A stretch of DNA of 64,000 nt from Tretioscincus oriximinensis (GCA_022410635.1 JAJVDF010000027.1:3439077-3503076), one strand, 5' to 3'; shown: positions 25,868 through 37,172, counted from the stretch's first letter. Made by a program: numbers and translations. The notes: generated by a model from the letters alone, not told the origin.

Positions 25868-26049
25868 GAACTTTTTTGGGGGTTGAAAGCCTGTTTTGGG
25901 GGTGCCTCCCATTTTTTTTTGAAAAAACAAAAAAAAATGGAAAAAAACTTTTTTTGAAATAATTTTCCTCAGAAAAAACTGGGAGGCACCCCAAAACTGG
26001 GTTTTCAACCCCCCCCCCCCAAAAAAAAAGGGATCATCCGGTCAGCCTA
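25868..26049. mobile_element. hAT-like hairpin MITE (copy 3), left end lost or diverged
   Basis: Right end GGATCATCCGGTCAGCCTA. Internal arms GGTTGAAAGCCTGTTTTGGG with GGTGCCTCCCA and their reverse complement (TGGGAGGCACCCCAAAACTG) make a hairpin like copy 2. The terminal TAGGCTGACC of the left side is missing. Confidence 0.8.
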
Positions 26050-26471
26050 GGGGAGGGGAGTAATTTTTTTTTAGTTTTCAGTCCAATTCAAAACTGGTTC
26101 TTCTGGTTTTCAGTCTAGTGCTTCAGGATTGAAGATGGTTTAAAATCGTGTGTATGACCATAATGTGTATATAAAGTTCATGGTGTATGTAATACTTTTG
26201 ACACCTTATCAATTAAATTCAACTTCTACAGTATTACAATCGGTTTCTAGTTTTGAATTTTGCATTTATTTTATATACTGTATATCATTAAGAATTTCTA
26301 AAAATAATTGATATTTTAAATTTTCTACTGCATTCATTTTTCTAGGTTTTCATTTTTTCTGTCCTTTATATAGAGGACTGTATATAATCCCCTTGTATTT
26401 TTTAGCTCCGAGGAAAATACACCTTTTTAAAATTTTATTTTAAAATGAATCATTGTTTTTCTTTTTAAAAG

Positions 26472-26555
26472 GGCCCTGCTTGCTGGGAGGATGTTTTGCT
26501 TCCAGACAGAATAACTGGTGTTTGTCAATCTTCAAATTGCAGTGGAGAAGTAGCG
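26472..26555 (+). CDS. PRKN: PRKN (parkin) coding exon equivalent to human exon 5
   Basis: Seen: an 84-bp frame-0 exon with a pyrimidine-rich acceptor (tttttctttttaaaag) and donor GTAAGA. It encodes 28 residues beginning GPACWEDVLLPDRITGVCQS and ending NCSGEVA. Known: human parkin codons 179-206 (GPSCWDDVLIPNRM... ending SA) form an 84-bp exon with the same phases, as I recall. Parkin is a cytosolic RBR-type E3 ubiquitin ligase activated by PINK1 on damaged mitochondria; this exon encodes part of the RING0 (unique parkin) domain. The two cysteines of the C-x4-C pair, human C196 and C201, are RING0 zinc ligands and are both kept; C182 and W183 are also kept. About 16 of 28 residues match human, with the tail after the second cysteine most divergent. 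There are no stops or frameshifts. The next exon lies 22,327 bp downstream. Identification rests on sequence, length and phase together and is very likely correct. Confidence 0.95.
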
Positions 26556-27581
26556 GTAAGAGACTGCCAAAAATGTGATGACTGTCAAACAGCAACATGA
26601 GTCACTTGAGGAAATTAAATACAATGCCTACATTGTTTTGGTTTATATATTTTAACAGCATTATGAAAAAGCATAACATCAACAAATTAAAAATCCATAG
26701 AAATTGGTTAAAACAGAATAACAATCTCTGTGTCTTTTCGAAATATGACTAAATATTAATTCAGGATAATATCATGGCTTAAAAAAATATATTTGACAAA
26801 GAATAGTATTAATTTATCTTTCACTGTCTAAGTCACAGGATCTTTCAAGCACACTGGCATAGTTGAAAATTAAGTTTAGTTTTCCAAATTCAATGTGCAC
26901 TTGCATTCTGTTCTGGCAATATTTAAGATTTTAAATATATTTAAGTAATATTTAGGAAAAGTATCATGGAGATTGTGAAGGAAGTTATGGTTGCTTAAGA
27001 CATAAGCATTTACTACAGCCAGTTACCAGACTGGTACTGTCCAGGAAGACAACTCCATACTTATTACGATTAAGATAGGTTGAGGCTATTTGCATTCAGT
27101 ATGCTGGACGTTTCTTCTGTTCAGCAAGGGGCATGTGGAAAGTGGGACTGTAGCTAAATACTTGGTTTTAACTTCTGATAAGTGTAAAAACAGTGTAGTC
27201 TCTTTAGAGGATTCCTGAGGAAGCAGGCTCCAGCAGGAGATTTTGCTTCCCTGCCTGCTAACTTCCTGGTTTGGGTTGTTCTGCCTTTTTTTNCCTCTGT
27301 CATATTATATCTGACATGACTATAAAAGCACCAGCTGCATTTTTATAGTTCATTATAAAGAGCACCTTTGTTCTTCATCAAATGGAGAACTGGGCCCAGT
27401 AGAATATAGGTTAGAGCTCAGCCAGTTGTCCTGGCTTAGCCANTCAACTTCTTCAAGTCTATCACAGATATTCAGACTCCTTGTGTCTTGTCAAACCCCT
27501 GCATATGGTTGCTGCTGCACTCTCCATAATGACCTACCAGTATTCAATTTATCTTGGATTAAGCAGGTATTGACCTCAACT
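26556..27581. other. start of intron 5, nothing recognised
   Basis: AT-rich intronic sequence after the exon-5 donor. No repeat assigned. Confidence 0.5.
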
Positions 27582-28000
27582 CAGGCTAGGTGCACACCAC
27601 AATGTAAAAATCGCTACAATGCTATAATCCAGAATATAGCAATCACTTATCTGTGCACACCAAACATGTATATTCTGTGCCCAGTGTCTCAATTCCATAA
27701 CATCGCTCATTGATCTCGTCGCAATTCAATCTGAGAATTTTTTTGACTCATAGCAGCCAATAGAAACAACTGCTGTGTTNTCGATTGTATTATCATCTCG
27801 TGTCTAATTTGTGCACATGCATATGCTTGCGAGAATACAGGTGTTTTCCAGAACAATGCCTGAATAACTGAGCAATAGTTTATTCTGGGGGGAAAAGCAT
27901 TTATTCTGGGTTGACTACTGAAAAACACTTAGCACTTGTGCCCGGGACATCCTGATTGTACTACAAACGAGGTAGAGAAGCAACGTGTGCACATAGCCTC
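27582..28000. mobile_element. putative DNA transposon family B, copy 1
   Basis: Ends CAGGCTAGGTGCACAC and GTGTGCACATAGCCT are inverted. The interior shares ordered blocks with 34643-35014: AATATAGCAATC, CTGTGCACA, ACTGAGCAATAGTTTATTCT-like and GACTACTGAAAAACA. No coding and no clear target duplication. Confidence 0.65.
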
Positions 28001-28654
28001 AGCGGGATCAAGCAACAAGAACTTACATGTAACATATTACAATATTCTTGCTTGAACAAATTGAAATACAAACTTTCACGCAATGAAAAATGCACTTATT
28101 TTGACTGTGTTGATACCATTTAGTCCTATATGATTCGCTGTAATATCCATTTATGTCTAACAGTCCTACCTCTCAAATAACTTCTCTCAGCCTCAAAAAG
28201 GGTTTGTTTGAATTTTTTTATTTCAAGATATTTTATTTATAGAAAACAGGCTATTTCAAACTAGAGAAGATAAAAGCTTGACTTGCACATATCTATCTTA
28301 ATCCACATCTTTTAATCTGGATTATCTCATGGACAATCACATGCGACATCCGGTTTACTTTAGTAATAACCTTTGAAGGCATCTCTGAAATTTAAGTGCT
28401 TCTTTGAAGACAGCTCTAAAACTGTCTTCGCACAGAATTCCACAGGTGTCCTAAAAAGGGGCTGAATTCCTACAAAATAGCAATTTAAAGATATTCTGTA
28501 TTCAAGCAGCTGCAACAACTTCATTTTTGCCTGACTGCACAGATGTGGCCTACATGAAATGGGCTGTTGCTAAAACATTTTTAACAGTGTTATTTCACAT
28601 GTAGGATAGATTAATAGGCTCTACAAGTAACGCATTTTAACAAACTGTTATGAT

Positions 28655-28735
28655 AATTTAATGTCTTGTGGTACGATTGCCATGCAGACAATGTGGAATA
28701 TTGAGGTCCTTAAAACACATTAGTAAGTGCGTAGA
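28655..28735 (+). repeat. unclassified dispersed repeat C, copy 1
   Basis: CCATGCAGACAATGTGGAAT and a following TCCTTAAAACACATTAGTAA are shared with 52735-52805. Family unknown. Confidence 0.55.
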
Positions 28736-29879
28736 AAAACAGCCAAAGATTTTCTACATAGATGAGTCAACACAGACTTCTTGGATACCTTCTGGAGAGA
28801 TGTTATGGATTGATCCTGTAGTTTTTTAATGTTCAGTTCTCTACCATAAGCTTCTAATTGTGGGTACATTTTTTTCAATCATATTTTGAATCCATTTGAA
28901 TAAACNTTCCTTGAAAAAGTAACAGAAATGAGTTTGAGTTTACATTTCTGAATACCTAGCTCTTCATCCTCTTCTACAGTACAGCGTGCTGACGTGACTG
29001 AAGAATGAAGCCAGATTGTTTGGAATCCCCTGTCCCTAGAGCGTTTTAGTTTCTTCAGGAGGAAAACCTCTTCCACGATAAGCCTTGATTATGTCATGTA
29101 ATCTGGGCTGTAATCTATGATTAGAAGGAGAGATACATCTGGATATCTCTCAGTCCTGGGAACAACCTTACTATATTTTGATAACTAGAATCCAATTGCC
29201 ATAATCTTCTAAACATGTGATACCTTTATCCTTTAGGATTTTGACTGAGTATTACACTGGTTTACTTTTATTATCTCTTAAATATAGGACTGATGAGACC
29301 CTGTAAATATCTAGTTTGTAATCTTAAAATAGACAATTTGATTAGGGATTTACCTCAGGATTTATGTTTCTATGAATTAAATGCAGACTAAGTCATTAGG
29401 AATGGCACTGAATTGTTCTTAAAGCAAATTTTCAAAGTGTATTAAGAATTTTAAGAAAAACAATGTCATTTTTCATTAGGGTAGCAGTTTCTAGGAAGAT
29501 GTTTACATATCTCAAAGTTGCTATTAATTTTCCTGACTGCTGTTTTTAAAATATATTAATATTGCTGAACATATGAGGAATTGGGAAGGAAACACTGATA
29601 TTTAGTATTCATAAGATCTCTTTTTCAGTTATTGTTCAAATATATGTCTCTGTTTCAGTTATTAAATATTCCACAGCAGTGGAAAAAAGCACATTCATTG
29701 TTGGGTAATTAGGAATGAATTGAAAAGAATTCGGAAAGCATCCTTGTGGCTCTTTATAAATCTTTGGAAANTACAAGTTTGGTAGACAGCTCAGTGAAGG
29801 TGTTGACCCAATGTGCATAGAGAGAAAAAAGCAAGTTCAGTGCCGGGGTGTTATTAGCAAGTGTTTTTGTGCCTTTTTA
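28736..29879. other. intronic stretch, nothing recognised
   Basis: AT-rich with no assigned feature. Confidence 0.5.
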
Positions 29880-30522
29880 AAAATCTATAGTAAGACCACA
29901 TCTGGAATATTGTGTTCAACTTTGGTCATTACACCACAGAAAGAATATTATAGAAATGGAAAGGATGTAGAAAAGGGGCTGGAACCACCTCCCTTACAAA
30001 ATCAGGCTGTTCTATATAGGCCTTTTCTTCGTTGAAAGATGCTGTTTAAGAGGTGACCTGGTTGAAATACATAGTATTGTGCATTGTTTAGAAAACATGG
30101 GTAGAGATCTATTTAAATTTTATTTTTTGCAGATTTTTTTACCTCTATCATGTATCACTGAACAAGCCCAGGAGGCACTCTTTGAAGCTGATGNGCAAGA
30201 GAGTTAGGACAAGAAGTATTTTTTCACCCAAAGGATCATTGGTACTACCTAAATCAGTGGTGAGAACAGCCGGTGCAGATAGCTTCAAGAAAATATCTGA
30301 TAAATTAATGAAGGATATGTGTAGTAGAGACTACTAGAATGGATGCTACCTCCAAGTTGCCATTAAATAACATTTGCAAGGAATTGAGAGCAAGTGAAGG
30401 TTTTGCCTTTGACTTCTGTTTATGAATGCCCAAAAGCAATTGATAGGCCACTGTGTGACACAGGATGCTGGACTAGATGGGCTGTGACTTGTGCTAGCAG
30501 AGCTTCTCTTATGTTCTTAACT
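29880..30522 (+). repeat. CR1 LINE 3' portion with reverse-transcriptase C-terminus
   Basis: The + frame reads VRPHLEYCVQLWSLHHRKNI, then EMERM, the end of CR1 reverse transcriptase. Downstream come AAGTATTTTTTCACCCAAAG, GCCACTGTGTGACACAGGAT and GCTGGACTAGATGGGCTGTG, terminating CTTATGTTCTTAA. Stops and frameshifts are present. Confidence 0.9.
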
Positions 30523-32242
30523 CCAGAACCTTAAAAGTTAAAAGGTTATACGCTTACTCTATTTATTTTACTTTTTCTTTAAATAGACATTTGCCTCTTA
30601 GACATAAGTAACATTCATATCTATGTAACCTCTTATTCTGAGTAAATAAGACTGTATATGATTTACACTCGCATAAGTTCTTACTTGAAATGAATTGTAC
30701 TAAACACATTGGATTTCCTGAGAAATGTTATATATATTCAATGTTTGAAAGCTATTATGAACAAGTACATTTGCTAATGAACATGCATTTTCAAAGCCAA
30801 AACCTTATGTGGCAAATGATAAATAAAAAATTCTGTCGCGGGAAAGGCCTAGTTAAAATCAGCAGCGTGGCAGTAAGTGACGGGGGGGGGGGGGGACTCT
30901 TCCTATATAAAGGGTGCACGCTCCTAGCTCTGTGCAATTGCCAGTGAGCAAACAAGATGCCCACAATCCCTCCCTCATGGTCTTGGCCGGGTGCACATCT
31001 AGGCTGATCAAAAAGGGATAGTTACTAGCCCATGGGTGGCAGATATTCCCTAACTATTCCCTAATTGGATGATGGGCCCCTTTAAGAGGCTCAGAGCTTG
31101 CCTTTGGGGAGCAGTTGGAACGTGCCTACAGTCAGCAGGAAGGAGGTTCGTAGTAGGCTTACACCATGCGAGCTCTTTTAATCCCTCTTGATCCTCTGCC
31201 TTGTGTCTCTTTTGGGCTGCCAGGTGCTAAAGCAAAATGTTCTGCAGGGACAGATCAGCCTATTGTGCTGTGCCTAACTCCCTCCTATGCTTCTGGTTTG
31301 CCATGTCCTTAATCCATTCCATTTCAATTTCTGTATCTTCTATATTAATAAATATTTTATTATCTTGGGTATTCTTTGACAGGCTAATTGGCCATCATCA
31401 GCAAAAATATTGCTGGGTGCTAATTTTAAATCCTAAATTTGTAATGAATAAGTTTTATTTTTGAATGGTAGCAACCTGAGAGAGCATTAGCCCCCTTAAT
31501 TGTAAAATGAATAAAAGTTCTGTGTCTCATTTTTAGAAGGGTCAGGCCAATTAAGCAGTCCCCTTTCCTCAGTAAAGTTGTGATCAGCATGACAGGATCA
31601 TGAAGAGACTCTTGTAGACTCAAGCTTCTGAGAAAAGTGAGGAAAGAGACAGAACTATGACCTTGCTGAAAATCATTTTGAAGTATCATCAAGTGCACTG
31701 TGATGCACTAGGGAATATATCAGATAATATATATATAGTGGAGAAATATTAGGTACAAGGTTTAGATAAGCTAAACGATAAGGTTTCTGGATCTCTGAGT
31801 TCACCTTTATTCTTATCTAAGAGACTCTTAAGACAACAAAGGGAAATGTTGCCAACTGTTGCTGAGTGATTAATATTTCCCTTATTCTGGCTCCCCCATT
31901 CCTTGAGGCTATCTGTTTGTCCCAGACAATGCACTATGCTCTGTTAACACTGATAGTTATACTCAGCTGTCTGGGAATGAATCAGCGAATGCTAACTTTT
32001 CCTCATAAACGTAAGCTATTTAGGGTGTAATTAGACATGTTTAATGAGACACTCATTGGGTGGTGAAGATGTAAGGACAATACTGAGTAAAATAACACTG
32101 ACACTTTCACATTTAGTCAAGCACAACAAATGAACAAATGCTGCTTGGAGGAGATCAAACATGGCCATGGAAAACTGAGCAGGCAAATACCCAATCAGTG
32201 CTGAACACTTATTGTTAGGAAGGCTTTGCAGGATTTAGGGAT
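30523..32242. other. intronic stretch with a G-run and an LTR-like segment
   Basis: A G15-16 run lies at about 30880-30895. Between 30900 and 31400, a CCCCTTTAAGAGG motif, a less AT-rich stretch and a later AATAAATATT are loosely LTR-like but no terminal repeat was found. Confidence 0.35.
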
Positions 32243-32346
32243 GAAGGAAGAGCATTATGTGGAATATGAGTTAAAAATATCTGTTTAAATGTTTGCTTAG
32301 GTAAGTACCTAAGCAAACATTTATTCCACATTATGCTCTTCCTTCC
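32243..32346. repeat. fold-back with a 36-bp near-perfect palindrome
   Basis: At 32287-32322 two 17-bp arms (AAATGTTTGCTTAGGTA and its complement) flank a 2-nt centre. Outer arms GAAGGAAGAGCATTATGTGG plus AAT (32243-32265) and its complement (32323-32346) extend it. The left side has 21 extra bases (32266-32286). Confidence 0.92.
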
Positions 32347-32520
32347 TCTGGATGGCAAAGTCCAGCAGAATGTCTCTGAAGGATATTTGTAGGAAGTTTG
32401 GAGGCGGTGAAGATTTTGCCCTTTCCTTTTGCTTGAGAATGCCCAGAGACAGTTGCTGAACCACTAAGTGAAACAAGATGCTCGATTAGATAGGCTGTAG
32501 GCTGATCAAGCAAGTCACCT
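32347..32520 (+). repeat. CR1 LINE 3' end fragment
   Basis: Blocks GGAAGTTTGGAGGCGGTGAA, GCCCAGAGACAGTTGCTGAA and GATGCTCGATTAGATAGGCT follow the CR1 3' end order, ending before a (TTTC)n run at 32521-32541. Confidence 0.75.
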
Positions 32521-32574
32521 CTTCTTTCTTTCTTTCTTTTTGTCTATAGAAGACATGTAATTTTTGTAAGGCTA

Positions 32575-32935
32575 TTTATTATTTATTTATTTNTTTTTTA
32601 CCCTGCCCTNTACCCAAAAGTCTTAGGGTGCCCACAATAAAAACATAAATACATAATTGACATTAAAACCAATACCAAAACAGTATCTAAAAGTGTGAAG
32701 AAAAATGACATTTCTTCAACCAAAGGCCAAGTTAAAAAGGTGCGTCTTCAAAGATCTAAAAGAACACAGCGATGATGACTGGTGCACCTCCAGGGGGAGA
32801 CTATTCCATAGATTGGGGGCAACCAGCATTTGAAAAACAACAACTCTGACTTCAACTTTAATTTAAGCTGGTACAATGGAATCTGGCTGCAACTATCTGC
32901 TAGCCAGACCCTGTTTAATCACCTATATTTTTTTC
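32575..32935 (-). repeat. L2-type LINE 3' end
   Basis: Reverse orientation: tail TTTACCCTGCCCTNTACCC, then CCAAAGGCCAAGTTAAAAAG and GTGCGTCTTCAAAGATCT, and GGGGGAGACTATTCCATAGA. These blocks are shared with 52290-52740. Confidence 0.8.
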
Positions 32936-33129
32936 TAGCACACTTGGAAGTTAAATGTGAAATACTTCATTAATCCTATTTCTGGAATCTGCTACTCATT
33001 TTTTCTAATTAAAGGAACTTTGATGTAGCATATCCCTAAAGGAATGGCATACCATAACAAGGAAGTTTGTTCCCTGAGTCATAGAAGTTCCAATTAATCA
33101 TGACAAAGGAATGGTGTGATTTTGTAATG

Positions 33130-33275
33130 AAAGAGACAGTCAGGAGTGATGCTACTAAAGGCCATTTGCAGGAAGTTGAGAACCTTTGTCATCTACTTGA
33201 GATGCCAAGAAGCAACTGGGGGAACCATTATTAGGCTAGATGGGCTGTGACCTGATTCAGGCTCCTATATTCTTT
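33130..33275 (+). repeat. CR1 LINE 3' end fragment
   Basis: GCCATTTGCAGGAAGTTGAG, GAGATGCCAAGAAGCAACTG and GGCTAGATGGGCTGTGACCT, in CR1 3'-end order. Confidence 0.75.
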
Positions 33276-34642
33276 CTTGTTTTGCTACTTTTGCAAGTGC
33301 TAATATTCTCATTGGTACTGTATGAAGTATGACAGCTGTTCTGTTTATATTATTGGGTCTGTATCAAATTAAGTGCTTCACTTTCTACACTCGCTGAACA
33401 AGATTCTAAGACTCCTTGTGGTGAATGTCAAAATAACCCATCATATTGCTGCAATGTCATCGAGATCACTTTAAGTACTGGGCAAGGAGCCTGAAAAACT
33501 TGCTTGAAAATGCACTGAAGTGTTTCCAGTATCAACATACCACAGCAGATCCTTGAAATTTTATAGCAATAAAATGAAATAGGCTCTAGATGGTCTGTTA
33601 TCCACAGCCTTGTAACAGCTGTTTATGAATCCTAGGTAGCTTGTTGTGCCAATCTGCAATTAATCTCCTGAGCACAGATACAGTTAACAGTATCAGGTGT
33701 TTTCTGAGCCTTGAAAGTACACTATATTTGGTGGAAAAGGTCTGTTGATCCTCTTCTCTCTTTGCACATTTCATCCCCTTGCCATTTTTAACTAAATATG
33801 TATTTAATAATACATATTAAAAAGCAAAGTTTGAAAAATAAATTTATTCTGTACATCGGTACTCTTTTCAGTTTTATTCTGAATCATATCTTGAAGTAGG
33901 GCCTTAGCATCTGTATACTAGTTCCATAATCTGTACTAGCATGTGAGTGGCACGGGTCCTATTTCAAGAAATATCCCAGAATAAAGCCCTATGCAGAAAT
34001 GTTTCTGATGGAATTGTCTTTATCCATTCAGTATTTGCTTATATGCTGCTGTACAGGAATAACTTTGTTTGACTCTGCAACAAAGTGATGTCAAAGCTGA
34101 GAAATGGTACCTAATATCTCTTATGTTAACAAAAAGTATGAATAATTATGGCTTGCACATATTTAACAAAAGAAGTAAATAACTTCTTGACTATTCAAAG
34201 TCAGCCTAGCAATTTGTACAACCGAAACCTGGAACTAACTGTCGTGTGTAAATGTTTTTAGAACTTAATTCAATATTGTTTAATAAGCATTTTTTATGAA
34301 AATGTATTTGGCTAGAAAGGGCATCAAGAGCTTACATTTTTATACCATTTTGCTGCCATTGTTGCTGCAGTCTTAACAAATGAACCAGCAATTCTGCTTA
34401 AACAAAAGGATAAAATTGTACATAACTTTCTGAATTATTAAATAGTTGTATCACAGTATTGATGGGGATCAGGTGAAATTATTCCACACTTGATATTGTC
34501 TCTTTCCAATTCTTCACTAATTAATCTGGGGCTATCTCCAAAAGATGAGGTAGAAATTAAGGATCTGGTTAAATTGTGTCATCAAAATGGATTCCCAGAA
34601 GAAATCAAGGTTAAAAGCTGAAATCTCTTAACACCTGGTAAA
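33276..34642. other. intronic stretch, nothing recognised
   Basis: AT-rich, no feature assigned. Confidence 0.5.
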
Positions 34643-35014
34643 CCTAGGCTGCATGCACTCGATGACTTAAAAACTGCTATAAAACTATATTCCGTAATAT
34701 AGCAATCGCGTCTGTGCACAACAAACCTGTATATTCCATGACCAGTGCCCCATTTCCATAATATAGCTCACTGATCTCGGGGCAGTGCAGTCCGANAATT
34801 TTTGGAACAACCACTAGAAACTACTGCTGCATTCTCGGGTTTGGCCATGAGAGGATGGAGGTTCTCCGGAACGATGCCCAAATATCCCAGCAATAGTTTA
34901 TTCTGGGAAAAACGGTGTTTATTGAAGGATGACTGCTGAAAAACATTTAACCCGTGTCCTGGAGTCTTATCTTGCTCCAATTGAAATTGAAATATGCTGT
35001 GTGCACCAGCCTTG
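34643..35014. mobile_element. putative DNA transposon family B, copy 2
   Basis: Ends CCTAGGCTGCATGCAC and GTGTGCACCAGCCTTGG are imperfect inverted repeats. The interior parallels 27582-28000 throughout (AATATAGCAATCGCG, AGCAATAGTTTATTCTGGGA, GACTGCTGAAAAACATTTAA). Confidence 0.65.
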
Positions 35015-35604
35015 GAAATGACTGGAAATGAGCTTGTGTGATCCCTGAAGAGTTGGAATTTGCATCTCTCTGCAGGCTTCAGCAGAATAAGGACTATGCC
35101 CCTTTAAGGCACTTATTTCCTGCTTTGTTTAAAAGCCTGTGACTGCCCCTTCTTTTTGGCTCCAAGATCTCTGCACATTTTTTCCTTTGCAAACAAACAT
35201 TCCTTCTTGCAACACCTTCCTGTATACACCTCCTTCTAAGCAGAATCTCTGATCACGAAGGCCTGGAGCTGGGCCTGTGTTATATAGGGTATCTGTTATG
35301 TGCCTGCTAGAGAGGGAATCTATATTTTTCTCCTTTCTTCTTACTCTAAAGCATCAAAGCCAGTGCCAGTGTAAACGTGATGTAAATAAATTGTAAGTAG
35401 TTTTTGTATTATCAAAACTGAGTATTGCCTTGTTATTTTAGAACCGATCCATCCATTTGGAACTTACTGCCTGACAGCATTATTATTCCAAATTCTCAAT
35501 ATGAAGTCAGTGCAGAGCATTGTCTTACAACTACCTTTTGGACATGGAAAGCTTATTTCAGAATTGTGGAGTTGTTCCTACCACCAGAATGGCTCTAGAT
35601 TAGA
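35015..35604. other. unclassified stretch, weakly LTR-like
   Basis: Contains CCCCTTTAAGG (about 35100), TTTAAAAGCCTGTG downstream, and GTAAATAAATTGTAAG near 35384. This arrangement recalls an LTR, but no paired copy or target duplication was found. Confidence 0.3.
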
Positions 35605-36001
35605 CCAGGGATGGACAAACTTTTTGGAGGTGAGAGCCATTTTGTGGTCACGTCCCATTCCCACAGTGACTTGATGGCCACATGGCCATGCCCCCTTCCC
35701 AAGCCCTACCCCTTCCCAAGACTTTTTCCTTTTTCTTTCCTGCTTTGTTTCTCTTTTTCTTTCAGGTTTGAAGACATGGTGCACAGCAAGAGCAGTTCTG
35801 GACATCGTCAGCAAGCAACTGCCACCTGCCTGACTTGGCTGCNTACCTGTGGCTGTGCCCACACACTGTGCGCCATGCGCCAACAACAGTTTCTGGTCTG
35901 GCTGCTGTGCTGCACCTGCACAATCACAGGCAGGCGGTCGAGTCAGGCAGGTAGCAGTTGCTTGCTGCCGACATCCAGAACTGGTCTTGGGGATGTGCAC
36001 C
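35605..36001. mobile_element. fold-back element of uncertain class
   Basis: The start CCAGGGATGGACAAACTTTT resembles hAT ends. Arms 35778-35858 and 35918-36001 are inverted copies (blocks GGTGCACA, CAGTTCTGGA and GCAAGCAACTGC), which explains why open frames on both strands here encode the same peptide pieces. Not a gene. Confidence 0.65.
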
Positions 36002-36014
36002 TTGTTTGGATGAG

Positions 36015-36315
36015 TATATGGCAGGCACCTACCTGCCTTGTTTATNATTCCTGTTTCTATCATTCCTGATTTGTTTAGGACATAGTGATAAAGTGATTTG
36101 GTGCANTATAAGGCAGACACCTACCTGCCTTATTNATCATTCCTGCTTCTGCTTAAAGTGCCTTGTTTATAATTCCTATTTATATCTTTCCTGATTTGCT
36201 TAGGGCATAGTGATAAAGTGATTTGGTGCAATATAAGGCAGACGCCTACCTGCCTTATTTATCATTCCTGGTTCTGCTTAAAGTGCTTAGTGCTAAAAGT
36301 GATTTGGTGCAATAT
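36015..36315 (+). repeat. tandem repeat of a DIRS-like leader, about 2.5 units
   Basis: Units start AGGCAGGCACCTACCTGCCT, AAGGCAGACACCTACCTGCC and AAGGCAGACGCCTACCTGCC at about 36019, 36111 and 36236, joined by CTTAAAGTG...GATTTGGTGCA spacers. The unit core matches the minus-strand array at 45170-45840. Confidence 0.8.
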
Positions 36316-36900
36316 ATTGCGGAGAGCAAGGGTGCTCTAGTGGCAGTGGTGCAGCTTTTCTGGCAAGAGGAGTCAAAAATCCTGGAGACAGGTATCCCCA
36401 TGACTACCTCATAGCTTGAGGACCCTCCTAAAGGGTTTCTGAACTTGTGTGCTTCCTTTGGGGATCGATAGGTTGAACACATGTTTGGAGTCATTGAGGT
36501 GGGCTGTATGCAGGATGGATACTTGAGAGCCCTTATAAGTATGGGGTGCATGTGCTGCTGCTTGGCTCAGGCGCCCAGACCGGGGGTCTGGCTCACCTGG
36601 TGTGAGCCAACCTAGTACCTGTGTCATCGGGGCATGGCCCTTGGTGGTCTGCAGGCAAGGCTCGAGCTGGTATTTGCTATGGGCTGCCTCACTGATGGGT
36701 GAGCGCCCTGATGGTGCCATGTCACGGTACATGGCCCAGCTGGTTACAGGTCAGGCCAGGCGGCTGACCTGTGCTGTCAGCTAAGCTGCTGCACCTGTCA
36801 TACTCCTACTCAAAGCCATGGCCTTATTCTGTCCACTTCTGGGTTTATATTGTTTGTAATAAGCACTTGTTATGTCTGTTTAGATGCTGTGTTTACGTTA
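36316..36900 (+). mobile_element. DIRS-like retroelement terminal/leader fragment
   Basis: Aligns in order with 40700-41300: GAGTCATTGAGGTGGGCTGT, TTGAGAGCCCTTATA, GTGCTGTCAGCTAAGCTGCT and AGCCATGGCCTT. It follows the tandem array. No reverse transcriptase or recombinase is present, so the class is inferred from the gag-bearing relative at 43.5-46.6 kb. Confidence 0.55.
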
Positions 36901-36940
36901 TTGTTACACATTCTGCATTAGGGTTTTATGTATTGTTAAG

Positions 36941-37172
36941 AAGTTAATAACAATAATAAGAACTGGATTCTTATACCCCTGTTTTCTCACCTTTCAAAGG
37001 GACTCAAAGTGGCATACAAGGGTATTTTTGCCCAAAGGCTTACATTCGTGCTTTCAAATAGCTGGGTTGGCTAGAGCTACAGGCTCACCCCTCCCCATGT
37101 CCGACAGGGCTTCGAAACCTGATCTCCCAGATGAGAGATGGATTCCTTAGCAACTGAGCTATCCGTGCCTGC
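36941..37172 (-). repeat. tRNA-derived SINE (family A), best copy
   Basis: The minus strand starts GCAGGCACGGATAGCTCAGT (box A), then CATCTGGGAGATCAGGTTTC and GAAGCCC (box B). It continues GACATGGGGAGGGGTGAGCC, TGTAGCTCTAGCCAACCCAG and GTAAGCCTTTGGGCAAAAAT, with an ATT-type tail near 36950. The tRNA boxes suggest former Pol III transcription. Confidence 0.88.

Larger units (their letters stand above)
1..26471 (+). other. PRKN: PRKN intron 4 (3' part)
   Basis: Everything upstream of the exon-5 acceptor is read as intron 4. I looked for a 122-bp exon-4 equivalent (the segment with the YVYCKGPCQR-type motif) on the + strand and did not find it, so intron 4 extends beyond the left edge. The intron is AT-rich and filled with transposon fragments listed separately. 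Confidence 0.85.

Noticed and set aside
1..26471. PRKN exon 4
   Set aside because: No segment with the expected motif and flanking splice sites was found; it probably lies to the left of the window.
35578..36120. 180-codon minus-strand open frame
   Set aside because: Lies on the fold-back at 35605-36001; the + strand frame encodes the same pieces. Low-complexity and N-containing, no domain.
36941..37172. Possible functional tRNA gene
   Set aside because: The tRNA-like head continues into a SINE body with two sister copies and lacks a complete cloverleaf.
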